From positions 1-10,000 of the forward strand of contig NZ_JAIWNX010000073.1 of the NCBI RefSeq assembly GCF_020217185.1: DNA of 10,000 bases. Reading direction: 5' to 3'. Both the position numbers and the translations under genes were made by a program. The notes below the pieces were generated by a model. The model did no database searches and was not told where the DNA came from. It saw only the letters and a list, made by a program, of their open reading frames with translations. Positions 1 through 6,943 of the stretch are shown piece after piece; position 1 is the stretch's first letter, and every line of letters starts with the position of its first letter. The stretch is from Asticcacaulis sp. GTDB lineage: Bacteria > Pseudomonadota > Alphaproteobacteria > Caulobacterales > Caulobacteraceae.

Positions 1-358
1 CGCGATGCGACGCGGTCTGCGCCCCCGGCACCGAAACGCGAACCCCCTGTACCGAGACATTGGCCATGGCCTCAGCACGCTCAACCGCCTGAGCGATGGC
101 GGTGGCGGCGGCTTCCATGTCGATAATATTGCCGGCGCGCACACCGCGCGACTGCACAAAGCCGACCCCCGCCACACGAATGGAGTGGTCGGCGCTACGC
201 ACACCGTCCGGCTTCATGATGAAACAGCCGATCTTCGAGGCTCCCAGATCCAGAGACGCGACGACGCCCGGCGTCACGGCCATCACGGCGGACTGACGCG
301 AGGCGGCTTCGACGTGACGTCCTTCTTTGGCCAGTTTGCGATCTTCTAGACGCGACAT
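1..358 (-). CDS. ftsA: Cell division protein FtsA, N-terminal part (3' end outside window)
   Basis: FtsA is the actin-like ATPase that tethers FtsZ filaments to the inner membrane and recruits later divisome proteins. The first 119 codons are present, read from an ATG at 358-356; the gene continues past position 1. After a basic N-terminal extension of about 28 residues comes the actin-family phosphate-1 segment (residues 32-47, VVASLDLGASKIGCFI), then a strand/helix segment and the GVRVSV strand near 105-110, as in FtsA. The start lies 12 nt after the ftsQ stop. The only ribosome-binding candidate is AAGG overlapping that stop, which suggests translational coupling to ftsQ. A later ATG at codon 26 would remove the extension but lacks a clear Shine-Dalgarno, so I prefer the first. 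ftsZ would be expected next, outside the window. Identity is firm from the motif and the ftsQ neighbour; the complete domain set cannot be checked. Confidence 0.93.
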   Translation of the reverse strand, partial: MSRLEDRKLAKEGRHVEAASRQSAVMAVTPGVVASLDLGASKIGCFIMKPDGVRSADHSIRVAGVGFVQSRGVRAGNIIDMEAAATAIAQAVERAEAMANVSVQGVRVSVPGAQTASHR

Positions 359-370
359 GGACGGAGAACC

Positions 371-1255
371 TTAGGCTGCGGGGGCGGTTTCGAAGGGTTT
401 GACGACCAGGGCATTGGGATCGGTGAGGTCAATGACCGCCAGCCCCTGATCGAGGATGCGCTGCTGGCTGATCAGGCCATCGAGGCGGTTGAGGGCCTCA
501 TCCTGATCCAGCGCCGGCAATTTGATAATAGTGTTGTTTTTCAGACGTATGTCCCAGCGGCGCGTATCCACGCGCACCAGCGCCCAGACGCGCGACATCA
601 GCTCCGGCCGTGCCTGCATCAGTCGCAGGATGTCAGCACTGGCGGCATTGGCTTCCTGGCCCACCACCAGAGGCAGATCGAGGAAGTTGCCGGAATGGGC
701 TTCGGGGATGACCTTGCCCGTATCGTCGATGACGTAGGTCTTGTTCTGATACTGCCACACCGCCAGACGCGGGCGCTCCACAACGCTGATGATCAACTGA
801 TCCGGCAACTGACGGCGCACCACGGCCGATTTGACCCAGCCGACGGATTCCACATCGGCCTTGACCTTGTTGAGGTCCATCAGGGCCAGTGGTTGCCCGC
901 GCTGAAACTGCATCGCCTTGCGGATGTCTTCGCGGGCCACGTCGGACACGCCTTGCAGGCGCACATTCTGAAGATTGATGCCAATGGACGCGATGCGCGC
1001 ATCGGTAAAATTCACCACACCTGTACGCAGGGCTTCCGCACGCCCGCCGGTCAGCAGGAACACAGCCATCAGACCGGCCGCGCCCAGAAAGCCTAACCAC
1101 GCCGTCAACTCATTGGGCATAACCACACCGCCAAGCAGGGCAAATTTTCCGGCTTCGACCTTGCGCCCGCCACGGCCACGCGGAGCCGCCTGACGGGGTG
1201 ACGCTTTCGAAACCGGGGCCGCCTGACGGCGCCCGCCTCTGACGACGGCTGGCAT
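371..1255 (-). CDS. ftsQ: Cell division protein FtsQ
   Basis: FtsQ is a bitopic inner-membrane divisome protein that, in studied bacteria, binds FtsB/FtsL and helps control septal peptidoglycan synthesis. The 294-residue product has the family layout. A basic, Arg/Pro/Ala-rich cytoplasmic tail (1-48) is followed by one membrane segment (about 51-69), a periplasmic POTRA domain (about 94-164, ending in the typical VERPRLAVWQY strand), and a C-terminal beta domain (about 165-290) containing RRWDIRLKN. Length is normal. The ATG at 1255 has GAGGA at 1266-1262, six nt upstream. The stop is 12 nt before ftsA, so the two form an operon. Unusually, the gene upstream is ftsH rather than ddl or murB; a terminator and a 228-nt leader separate them, so ftsQA probably has its own promoter there. 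Product identity is confident. Confidence 0.95.
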   Translation of the reverse strand: MPAVVRGGRRQAAPVSKASPRQAAPRGRGGRKVEAGKFALLGGVVMPNELTAWLGFLGAAGLMAVFLLTGGRAEALRTGVVNFTDARIASIGINLQNVRLQGVSDVAREDIRKAMQFQRGQPLALMDLNKVKADVESVGWVKSAVVRRQLPDQLIISVVERPRLAVWQYQNKTYVIDDTGKVIPEAHSGNFLDLPLVVGQEANAASADILRLMQARPELMSRVWALVRVDTRRWDIRLKNNTIIKLPALDQDEALNRLDGLISQQRILDQGLAVIDLTDPNALVVKPFETAPAA

Positions 1256-1290
1256 ATTCTGTCCTCGTGATCGTCCGCCCAGTCAGGGCC

Positions 1291-1343
1291 GGTGGCGCTT
1301 CAGCCACCTACAACGCGGGCGCGCCCTGCGGTTCTTTGAACCG
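1291..1343 (-). other. Two small hairpins in the ftsQ leader
   Basis: Two short inverted repeats lie just upstream of ftsQ. GGTGGC (1291-1296) pairs with GCCACC (1303-1308) around a 6-nt loop, and CGGTTC (1329-1334) pairs with GAACCG (1338-1343) around a 3-nt loop. If the ftsQA transcript starts further upstream, both would form in its 5' leader, 36 nt and more before the start codon. Neither is followed by a T-tract on the minus strand, so they do not look like terminators. Any regulatory role is inference; short GC stems can occur by chance. Confidence 0.35.
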
Positions 1344-1398
1344 GTACGGCAGTGCCCTAAAATCAGGAGGCTGAGAGGATCAATAGACCGCAACAACC

Positions 1399-1413
1399 TT
1401 AATGATCCGCTAA
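1399..1413 (-). promoter_or_regulatory. Near-consensus CtrA-type box upstream of ftsQ
   Basis: On the minus strand the sequence reads TTAG, seven bases (CGGATCA), TTAA. The CtrA full site of Caulobacterales is TTAA-N7-TTAA, so seven of eight fixed positions match with correct spacing. It sits 144-158 nt upstream of the ftsQ ATG, in the only spacer able to hold an ftsQA promoter. In Caulobacter, ftsQA transcription is cell-cycle controlled with CtrA involved, which makes the match more plausible. A single near-match to an AT-rich 8-base pattern is still weak evidence, and I see no convincing -35/-10 pair beside it. Confidence 0.4.
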
Positions 1414-1442
1414 CGAACACCGTCTCGGGCAGGTTTTCGTTA
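1411..1442. repeat. Imperfect 11-bp inverted repeat in the ftsH-ftsQ spacer
   Basis: Left arm TAACGAACACC (1411-1421) and right arm GGTTTTCGTTA (1432-1442) are reverse complements at 10 of 11 positions, separated by 10 nt. The left arm overlaps the CtrA-like box by three bases. It could be a protein-binding dyad controlling ftsQA or an RNA hairpin; no T-run follows directly in either direction, so it is not an obvious terminator. Function is unknown. Confidence 0.45.
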
Positions 1443-1483
1443 GGCATATTTTGTGGGTCTTTTCCTCCACGCCTCAAAACCAG

Positions 1484-1515
1484 AAAAGGCCTGCGCCGGA
1501 GGGCGCAGGCCTTTT
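1484..1515 (-). terminator. Strong intrinsic terminator after ftsH
   Basis: A perfect 14-bp inverted repeat is present: aaaaggcctgcgcc (1484-1497) and its exact reverse complement (1502-1515), with a 4-nt loop. The GC core is flanked by A4 on one side and T4 on the other, so it could act in both directions. It begins 22 nt after the ftsH stop and should end the cpoB-tilS-ftsH transcript, separating it from ftsQA. Confidence 0.9.
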
Positions 1516-1537
1516 ATCATCAAGGGACAAAGCGGTA

Positions 1538-3439
1538 TCAAACGCCTTCCTTGACCTCCGGCACCACGGTTTCCGGCAGAGGCTCCGGTTCATCCGTCGT
1601 GGGCACTGCCAGACGGGTGGTGTTTTCGATCAGGATGCCGGTGTCTTCGTCGCGCACGATCTCTTCACCGCGTAGGACCTTTTCGATCTCTTCACCGCTG
1701 AGGGTTTCGACATCAAGCAGGGTCTGGGCCAGACGATGCAGGTTGTCGAGGTTTTCGGTCAGGATGCGTTTGGCTTCATCATAGCCGCCCTGCACCAGAC
1801 GTTTGACTTCACCGTCGATGGTCTGAGCCGTCGATTCCGAGACGTCGCGACCAAAGGCCCCGTGCTCATCCTCAGCATCCTTATAGTTGACGAGACCCAG
1901 TGCGTCCGAATATCCCCAGCGCGTGACCATGGCCTTGGCCAGACGAGTCGCCTGCTGGATGTCCGATGACGCCCCCGACGTGATCTGATCCTTACCGAAG
2001 ATCAGTTCTTCGGCGACACGCCCCGCCATCAGAATGGCCAGACGCGAGGTCATCTGCACATAGTTTTGCGAATAGCGATCACCTTCGGGAAGCTGCATCA
2101 CCATACCGAGCGCACGACCGCGCGGAATGATGGTGGCCTTGTGCACCGGATCGGCTTCCGGGGCCTTCAGCGCCACGATGGCGTGACCGCCTTCGTGATA
2201 GGCCGTCAGCTTCTTTTCGGCTTCGGACATGGCCATGGAGCGGCGCTCGGCCCCCATCAGCACCTTGTCCTTGGCGTCTTCAAAGTCCTTCATCGTGACC
2301 AGCTTGCGGTCCTTGCGCGCCGCCATCAGCGCCGCTTCGTTGACCAGATTGGCCAGATCGGCCCCGGAGAAGCCCGGCGTGCCGCGCGCCACCACCTTGA
2401 CATCGACATCGACGGCCAAAGGCACATTGCGCATGTGAACGCGCAGGATGGCTTCGCGACCGGTCAGGTCGGGGTTCGGCACCGTCACCTGACGGTCGAA
2501 GCGGCCGGGACGCAGAAGCGCTGAATCGAGCACGTCCGGACGGTTGGTCGCCGCGATGATGATAATGCCTTCCTGAGCTTCGAACCCGTCCATCTCAACC
2601 AGCAACTGGTTGAGGGTCTGTTCGCGCTCATCATTACCGCCGCCATGACCGGCGCCGCGATGGCGACCCACGGCGTCGATTTCGTCGATGAAGATGATGC
2701 ACGGCGCATTCTTCTTGGCCTGTTCGAACATGTCACGCACGCGCGAGGCACCGACGCCGACGAACATTTCCACGAAGTCCGAACCCGAAATCGAGAAAAA
2801 GGGCACGCCCGCTTCACCGGCCACCGCACGGGCCAGCATGGTCTTACCCGTACCCGGAGGGCCAACCAGCAGGGCACCCTTTGGAATCTTACCGCCCAGC
2901 TTCTGGAACTTGGTCGGGTCTTTCAGGAAATCGACGACCTCCTGCAACTCTTCCTTGGCCTCATCGACGCCGGCCACATCAGCAAAGGTGACGCGGTTCT
3001 TGTGCTCGGTCAGAAGGCGGGCCTTCGACTTGCCGAAGCCCATAGCCCCACGACCGCCGCCCTGCATCTGACGCATGAAGAACAGCCACAGGCCGACGAT
3101 CAGCAGAATGGGCAACAGACCGGACAGCAGCGACACCAGGAAGGGCTGGGTGACGGTCTTCATATTGACCTTCACGTTCTTGGAATCGAGCCAGTCGGCC
3201 GTATCGCTATTGGGATAGGGGATGACGACCTTGTGCTTCTGCTTGGCGGTGTCGGTAACCACGGCCTGATCGCGGTCGATATCGGCCGATACGATCTGAC
3301 CCGCATTGACCCGTTCCTTGAGCACCGAATAGCTCATTTCCTTCGGCGCATTCTGATAAGGGGTCTTACCGACCACGGCATAACCGACCATCAGAACCGC
3401 CAGAAGTATCCCGACAATCGTCAGAGCACGAAAATTCAT
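1538..3439 (-). CDS. ftsH: ATP-dependent zinc metalloprotease FtsH
   Basis: FtsH is the hexameric membrane-anchored AAA+ protease that extracts and degrades damaged or surplus membrane proteins and some cytosolic regulators. I start at the ATG at 3439 (633 residues) because GAGGAA lies 4 nt upstream. A GTG at 3451 in the same frame would add only four residues and overlaps this Shine-Dalgarno. Visible in order: membrane segment about 5-23, periplasmic domain about 24-98, second membrane segment about 100-122, Walker A GPPGTGKT (193-200), Walker B IIFIDEID (248-255), second region of homology with arginine fingers R313 and R316, zinc site HEGGH (415-419), and probable third ligand Asp493 in GASSDI. 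The usual HEAGH reads HEGGH, but the HExxH residues are intact. The acidic C-terminal tail is normal. It follows tilS by 91 nt and ends at a strong terminator. Full length; identity is certain. Confidence 0.98.
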   Translation of the reverse strand: MNFRALTIVGILLAVLMVGYAVVGKTPYQNAPKEMSYSVLKERVNAGQIVSADIDRDQAVVTDTAKQKHKVVIPYPNSDTADWLDSKNVKVNMKTVTQPFLVSLLSGLLPILLIVGLWLFFMRQMQGGGRGAMGFGKSKARLLTEHKNRVTFADVAGVDEAKEELQEVVDFLKDPTKFQKLGGKIPKGALLVGPPGTGKTMLARAVAGEAGVPFFSISGSDFVEMFVGVGASRVRDMFEQAKKNAPCIIFIDEIDAVGRHRGAGHGGGNDEREQTLNQLLVEMDGFEAQEGIIIIAATNRPDVLDSALLRPGRFDRQVTVPNPDLTGREAILRVHMRNVPLAVDVDVKVVARGTPGFSGADLANLVNEAALMAARKDRKLVTMKDFEDAKDKVLMGAERRSMAMSEAEKKLTAYHEGGHAIVALKAPEADPVHKATIIPRGRALGMVMQLPEGDRYSQNYVQMTSRLAILMAGRVAEELIFGKDQITSGASSDIQQATRLAKAMVTRWGYSDALGLVNYKDAEDEHGAFGRDVSESTAQTIDGEVKRLVQGGYDEAKRILTENLDNLHRLAQTLLDVETLSGEEIEKVLRGEEIVRDEDTGILIENTTRLAVPTTDEPEPLPETVVPEVKEGV

Positions 3440-3441
3440 AA

Positions 3442-3469
3442 GCTTCCTCACAAGCAGCCAGCGGGCTGC
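3442..3469 (-). promoter_or_regulatory. Start-deciding Shine-Dalgarno of ftsH with abutting hairpin
   Basis: The GAGGAA ribosome-binding sequence (3449-3444) selects the ATG at 3439. Directly upstream, GCAGCC (3454-3459) pairs perfectly with GGCTGC (3464-3469) around a 4-nt loop. The foot of this 6-bp GC-rich stem is four nt from the Shine-Dalgarno. It could affect ribosome access to ftsH, which would suit a protease whose level must be limited, but that role is inference. Slightly upstream, an AT-rich stretch (CTATATAG around 3510-3517) may hold a -10 element; I found no matching -35. Confidence 0.5.
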
Positions 3470-3530
3470 GGGTCTTGACGGCGGCCAGAAACCGCCTGTT
3501 GGTTGAACCTATATAGTAGGCTCTTTAACG

Positions 3531-4811
3531 CTACGCTACCGGCAGACCGCAGGAAAACGCGGGACGACAGGCTTCCTCTTCGTTACGGATGAGGCCAAGC
3601 GCCGCACGCAACCGGTTGTACGTCACGTCCTGCAAATCTCCTGCCGCAAACAGGCGTACCGACTCGTCGTGTTTCAGCACAGGCACGGCGGCGCGCACGG
3701 CGGGCGGCAGGCCTTTCAAACGCAGGCGATCTTGCGGGGACAGAGCGTTAAGATGCCCCTTTGCCGGGACGATTTCGCCCCCGATGGCGTAAGCAGGCAC
3801 GCGGTAGCGTCCGTCCCAGATATCACCGATCCGCTCAGGGCGTGCCCCATTGCGGGTCATGTCGCCGGGCTCACGGCAGATCAGCCAGCCACCCTCGTGC
3901 GCTTCGATGCGCGCCCCGCACAGGGTAAAGCGCCTGCGCCCCGCCGCAGAAGCGGTGAGGATATGCGCAAGCTCCGCCTGACGCGGCAGCTTGTCCCCAC
4001 CCCCGGCACAGACGATCAGGGCCGCGAGGATGTCAGGTGCTGGCAAGGCAGGGATATGGAAACAGGCGGCACCTGTTGGCGTTACATTCATTGCAACCGC
4101 CAAATCCGGTGAGAGGGTGGCGCTACGCATATCGGTCGAAGAAGGCCTCACCCCCTGTTGCCGTACCCGCGCGCGCAGATAGGTAGGGTTGGCATTGGCC
4201 GGGTCATCGACATAGGACACACCCACCGCGTTCAGCCAGTCCCGCAGCCGCGCCCGCCCGATGCCCAGCAGGGGGCGCAGATAGAACATCCCCTCCCCCT
4301 GCGGCCAGAAGGGCGCGGGCGACCACAGTTTCGGTGCGCCAACCGTCGAACCTTCGGCGCGCATGGCGGCGGCTTCGGCCACGTCATCGGCATTGTGTCC
4401 CAGACAGAGGACGCGGATGTCTTTAGCCCGCGCCGCTTCGAGGATCAGAGAATGCCGTGCCCGGCGCGCCGCCGCCTGAAGCCCGGTACGAGGCTTATCC
4501 CCCGCCCAGCGCAGGACAGTGACCGGCACACCCAACGCGTGCCCCAGCGCTTCGACACCGCGCACCCAGTCGGCGCTCAGGGGGTTGATGCCATGATCAA
4601 CGGTGAACACCTCCAGTGGTCTCTGCCCCCACAGCCACAACAGGAGGAAAAGGGCCACAGAGTCTCCACCACCAGACACCGCGACGCCCACGGGCCGTTC
4701 CGCCGGCCCATTGAGATACTCAGCGAAACGCAAACGGCTTGCGGCTATGTCCGGAAAGCGTTCCAGACCCGCCGCAAGCCGCGATTTTACATCAGGAGGT
4801 ATTAGCTGCAC
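3531..4811 (-). CDS. tilS: tRNA(Ile)-lysidine synthetase TilS
   Basis: TilS uses ATP and lysine to convert the wobble cytidine of the CAU-anticodon tRNA-Ile2 to lysidine, so that the tRNA reads AUA and is charged with isoleucine; the enzyme is cytosolic and usually essential. The 426-residue product has the N-type ATP pyrophosphatase P-loop SGGGDS (46-51), TVDHG (70-74), the GHNADDVAE motif (138-146; the family usually has GH-T/N-ADDQAET), and the conserved YLRPLL...DPAN...YLRARVR segment (177-217). The C-terminal half is divergent, as usual in alphaproteobacteria. The start is a GTG at 4811 that overlaps the end of cpoB by 10 nt; no in-frame ATG lies between it and the P-loop. The ribosome-binding site (AAGGG, three nt away) is poorly spaced, so translation probably depends on coupling to cpoB. 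The cpoB-tilS-ftsH order is common in the class. Confidence 0.95.
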   Translation of the reverse strand: MQLIPPDVKSRLAAGLERFPDIAASRLRFAEYLNGPAERPVGVAVSGGGDSVALFLLLWLWGQRPLEVFTVDHGINPLSADWVRGVEALGHALGVPVTVLRWAGDKPRTGLQAAARRARHSLILEAARAKDIRVLCLGHNADDVAEAAAMRAEGSTVGAPKLWSPAPFWPQGEGMFYLRPLLGIGRARLRDWLNAVGVSYVDDPANANPTYLRARVRQQGVRPSSTDMRSATLSPDLAVAMNVTPTGAACFHIPALPAPDILAALIVCAGGGDKLPRQAELAHILTASAAGRRRFTLCGARIEAHEGGWLICREPGDMTRNGARPERIGDIWDGRYRVPAYAIGGEIVPAKGHLNALSPQDRLRLKGLPPAVRAAVPVLKHDESVRLFAAGDLQDVTYNRLRAALGLIRNEEEACRPAFSCGLPVA

Positions 4812-5710
4812 TTGCCCTTGGTCGCCAGCGCCTTGGCCTGCGACTTGATGGCCGCCGACGCCGCCGAAGCATACCGCTTGTTAAATTCCGCAATCGCGAC
4901 GCACGATTTCGGCGCGTCGGTTTGCGCCAGGGCGGTGGCCAGCTTCACGGTCGCTTCGGGGGCCCAGCTCGTCTTGGGCCAGCCCTTGAGCGAGGTGGCA
5001 TAGGCGGCCACCGACCCGGAGACGTCCCCTTTGACGGTGCGAATCTGCCCCAGACGGAACCAGGCTTCCGGCGTCTGCGGTGCCGAGGCCCACTTGGTCG
5101 TAAACTCGGTAAAGGCGCGCTCGGCGTCGTCCATCTTGCCGTTGGTCAGCAGGTCGTAGGCCTGATTGAAGTCTCCTTCGGCCGTTCCGGTGGTCGGTGG
5201 GGGGGGCGGCGGTCCGGCCAGCGCCGCGTCGATGTCTTTCAGGTGGGCTTCGGCCAGATCAAGGCGCTGGATCAGCGTGCCGATACGCGCCTCCAGCCCG
5301 GCGATCTTTTCATTGGCCTGACGCGCGGCGAAGCCGGCCTCTTCGATCTGACCGGTCAGGCGCGTGATCTGCTGCGCCTGATCGTCAACCTTACGCGACA
5401 GGATTTCGACCGTTGCCTGAAGTGCTACGACTTCGGGGTCCGGTTCGATCAAAGCGGGCGGCCCGGCATTCTTACCGGTCTTGCCTTCATAATTCGAAAT
5501 GGCGCGTTCCAGTTTGCGCACATTGCGGTCCAGACGTTCCAGACGCTTTTTGTCCCATTCAACCGGGGGCGATTTGTCGTCGGCCTCGTCCTGATCAATC
5601 GAAAAAAGCTGGGCGTGGGCGGGCGTCGGCGCAACCGCGCTCAGTGAGGCCGCCGTCGCAACGGCGATCGTCAGGGCGGAAAGGGTGGCCTTTAAACTCT
5701 GGCGGGTCAT
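4802..5710 (-). CDS. cpoB: Cell division coordinator CpoB (YbgF), Tol-Pal associated
   Basis: CpoB is a periplasmic protein that, in E. coli, binds TolA and links outer-membrane constriction to septal peptidoglycan synthesis by PBP1B. The 302-residue product has a Sec signal peptide with likely cleavage after AHA (33). A long Leu/Gln/Arg-rich coiled coil follows (about 52-160), then a hinge with six prolines (167-172), and a tetratricopeptide-type helical domain (about 179-300) beginning GDFNQAYDLLTNGKMDDA. Cys270 and Cys301 may form a disulfide. The ATG at 5710 has AGGA seven nt upstream. The hinge DNA contains a run of eight G on the plus strand (5199-5206). A terminator lies upstream, so cpoB needs its own promoter, and a candidate is present. 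The stop codon lies inside the tilS start region. Confidence 0.94.
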   Translation of the reverse strand: MTRQSLKATLSALTIAVATAASLSAVAPTPAHAQLFSIDQDEADDKSPPVEWDKKRLERLDRNVRKLERAISNYEGKTGKNAGPPALIEPDPEVVALQATVEILSRKVDDQAQQITRLTGQIEEAGFAARQANEKIAGLEARIGTLIQRLDLAEAHLKDIDAALAGPPPPPPTTGTAEGDFNQAYDLLTNGKMDDAERAFTEFTTKWASAPQTPEAWFRLGQIRTVKGDVSGSVAAYATSLKGWPKTSWAPEATVKLATALAQTDAPKSCVAIAEFNKRYASAASAAIKSQAKALATKGKCS

Positions 5711-5744
5711 GCGTGTCCTGAAACCTGTGGGGGCGCGTGTTCAA

Positions 5745-5773
5745 ATACCTGACGTGCGCGCCTCAGATGTCAA
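5745..5773 (-). promoter_or_regulatory. Candidate promoter of cpoB-tilS(-ftsH)
   Basis: The minus strand carries a perfect TTGACA (5773-5768), then 17 nt, then AGGTAT (5750-5745), a weak -10. The site is 35-63 nt upstream of the cpoB ATG and downstream of the terminator at 5851-5875, where a promoter is needed. A GTTACA lies seven nt upstream of the -35 (5786-5781). The -35 is persuasive; the -10 is poor. Confidence 0.4.
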
Positions 5774-5850
5774 CCATTTTTGTAACGGTTTCCATCGTGA
5801 CGGGCCACTCCGGCGAAATTAAGACGCCGGCTGTGGCATAGAGGACCAAG

Positions 5851-5875
5851 AGAAAACCCCGCCAACTGGGCGGGG
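5851..5875 (-). terminator. Intrinsic terminator after the CsgG-like gene
   Basis: CCCCGCC (5857-5863) pairs perfectly with GGCGGGG (5869-5875) around a 5-nt loop. Read on the minus strand, the stem is followed at once by TTTTCT. It begins 10 nt after the stop codon of the upstream gene, which is typical placement. It should insulate that gene from cpoB. Confidence 0.85.
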
Positions 5876-5885
5876 CTTCCTTAAT

Positions 5886-6821
5886 CTATTTCGCGGCGGT
5901 AAGCTTGTCGTTCTGCACCCAGCCGACATTGTCGTTATCGTCCATGACTTCCCACCACATGCCGTCCTTATTGCCGGTCGGATAGAGGAGCATGTCCTTG
6001 GGCAGGGCGCGGATCATCTTGCCGGTCGCGGCCGGGGTGGCGCGCAGGCTGGTCGGCGTCAGGACGACGAACGAGCGCTGCGGCGCGGCGGCCTTACCGC
6101 CGACGTCAAGGCCACCCATTTCCTGCACCATGTTGGTGTAGGTGACGATAAAGGCTTGGGTTACGATACGGCCGATTTCCGTATCTTCATAGCCGCCGCC
6201 GACGGCCCCGGCAAAGCCCGCGCCACCGCCGACACCCCAGGTCAGGTCGTTCTTGGCTGCGCTGCCTTCAAACGAATTGGATTCCGACGTGCGCACGTCC
6301 GTCAGCGACAGGATGGTGTTGGCTTCGAGCTTCTTGGTACGGAAGCCGCCAATAACGGCCCCGGCGCGACCGCCGACCATACCGCCAATAATGCCTGCGG
6401 CACCGCCGCCACCCGTATTGGAGTCCGCCGCAGCGACCTCAGCCACCAGCACGAAATCCGCTGCCTTGATCTGGTTCTGACCGACATTGGAGCCGCCTTG
6501 CAGGCCAATACCCGCCGCCAGATCACGCTCGCGCTGCGCCGCGTTCATGCCTGCCCCGCGATCGACCAGCGAAAAGCAGCCGGACTTCTGAACGATGACA
6601 CGCAGCAGCTTTTGCGGCGGGGCCAGATTGTTCTGCGCCCAGCCGCGTTCATCGTCACCGTTGACGATGGAGATGGTCCCCAGCTTCTTCGTGCACTTCG
6701 GGATCGAGTCCATCATGCTGTTCTGAGTTTGCTGAACCTTGGACGGTTTGGCCGTCTGGGCCATGCCAGTCGCCGGCACGACAAGAGCGGCCAACGCGAT
6801 GGCGCTGAGATATTTATGCAT
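5886..6821 (-). CDS. Secreted CsgG/HfaB-like protein with C-terminal SH3-like domain
   Basis: Function is unknown; the protein is probably periplasmic or outer-membrane associated. Of 311 residues, 1-21 form a Sec signal peptide (cleavage after GMA). There is no lipobox cysteine, unlike the lipoproteins CsgG and HfaB. Residues about 45-235 resemble the CsgG family: a LLRVIVQKSGCFSLVDRG strand-helix, an ERDLAAG helix, a QIKAADFVLVAEV strand, LSLTDVRTSES, and GGGYEDTEIGRIVTQAF. Two Gly-rich stretches (137-159 and 196-210) fall about where CsgG has its pore hairpins; the first has glycine-zipper character. Cys43 and Cys82 could form a disulfide. Residues about 250-311 look like a bacterial SH3 domain (LRATPAATGKMIRAL, WWEVMDD, GWVQNDKL), a fold often used to bind peptidoglycan. 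The start is the ATG at 6821 with GGGGG six nt upstream. The gene has a terminator on each side within the tol-pal cluster. The family assignment is by pattern, not a search. Confidence 0.75.
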   Translation of the reverse strand: MHKYLSAIALAALVVPATGMAQTAKPSKVQQTQNSMMDSIPKCTKKLGTISIVNGDDERGWAQNNLAPPQKLLRVIVQKSGCFSLVDRGAGMNAAQRERDLAAGIGLQGGSNVGQNQIKAADFVLVAEVAAADSNTGGGGAAGIIGGMVGGRAGAVIGGFRTKKLEANTILSLTDVRTSESNSFEGSAAKNDLTWGVGGGAGFAGAVGGGYEDTEIGRIVTQAFIVTYTNMVQEMGGLDVGGKAAAPQRSFVVLTPTSLRATPAATGKMIRALPKDMLLYPTGNKDGMWWEVMDDNDNVGWVQNDKLTAAK

Positions 6822-6865
6822 ATCCTACCCCCTGGTATGAAATGTCGGGATGCTGTTCGGGTGAG

Positions 6866-6893
6866 GGTCGCCTGTTCAACGGACAGGCCGACC
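6866..6893 (-). other. Leader hairpin upstream of the CsgG-like gene
   Basis: GGTCGCCTGT (6866-6875) pairs with ACAGG-C-CGACC (6883-6893), giving ten base pairs with one bulged base and a 7-nt loop. It lies 44-72 nt upstream of the start codon. No T-run follows, so it is not a terminator. It may be a 5' UTR structure or an operator dyad; I cannot tell which. Confidence 0.45.
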
Positions 6894-6918
6894 AACGCGG
6901 TGACGCGGACTCTACTTT

Positions 6919-6943
6919 CCCCTGCGATAGCAGGCGAGAGGGG
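6919..6943. repeat. Small palindromic intergenic element (REP-like)
   Basis: The sequence contains CCTGC-GATA-GCAGG (6921-6934), nested within an outer CCCC (6919-6922) and GGGG (6940-6943). From general familiarity, short palindromes of this kind (a CCTGCGATAGCAGG core with flanking C and G runs) recur between genes in many GC-rich bacterial genomes. Only one copy is in this window, so dispersal cannot be shown here. A GACTC (CcrM-type GANTC) lies seven bases to the left, at 6908-6912. Confidence 0.45.

Noticed and set aside
1321..1380. Possible tRNA suggested by a GGTTCAAA stretch on the minus strand
   Set aside because: The stretch folds into a simple 6-bp hairpin with a 3-nt loop. No seven-base T-loop, anticodon arm or acceptor stem can be built around it.
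1283..1477. 64-codon minus-strand open frame between ftsH and ftsQ
   Set aside because: No recognisable domain, an Arg-rich tail read through hairpins, and overlap with the likely regulatory region. It is probably noncoding; it also shows no remnant of ddl.
1675..2700. HEGGH in place of HEAGH in FtsH as a defective zinc site
   Set aside because: Both histidines and the glutamate of HExxH are present, and the changed position is not catalytic. I treat it as a harmless variant.
2645..3478. 277-codon plus-strand open frame opposite ftsH
   Set aside because: Antisense to the highly conserved FtsH ATPase and N-terminal region; its composition reflects the complement of those codons.
4739..5647. 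302-codon plus-strand open frame opposite cpoB
   Set aside because: The equal length to CpoB is coincidence. It is antisense to a clear signal peptide/coiled-coil/TPR gene and shows no protein-like motif.
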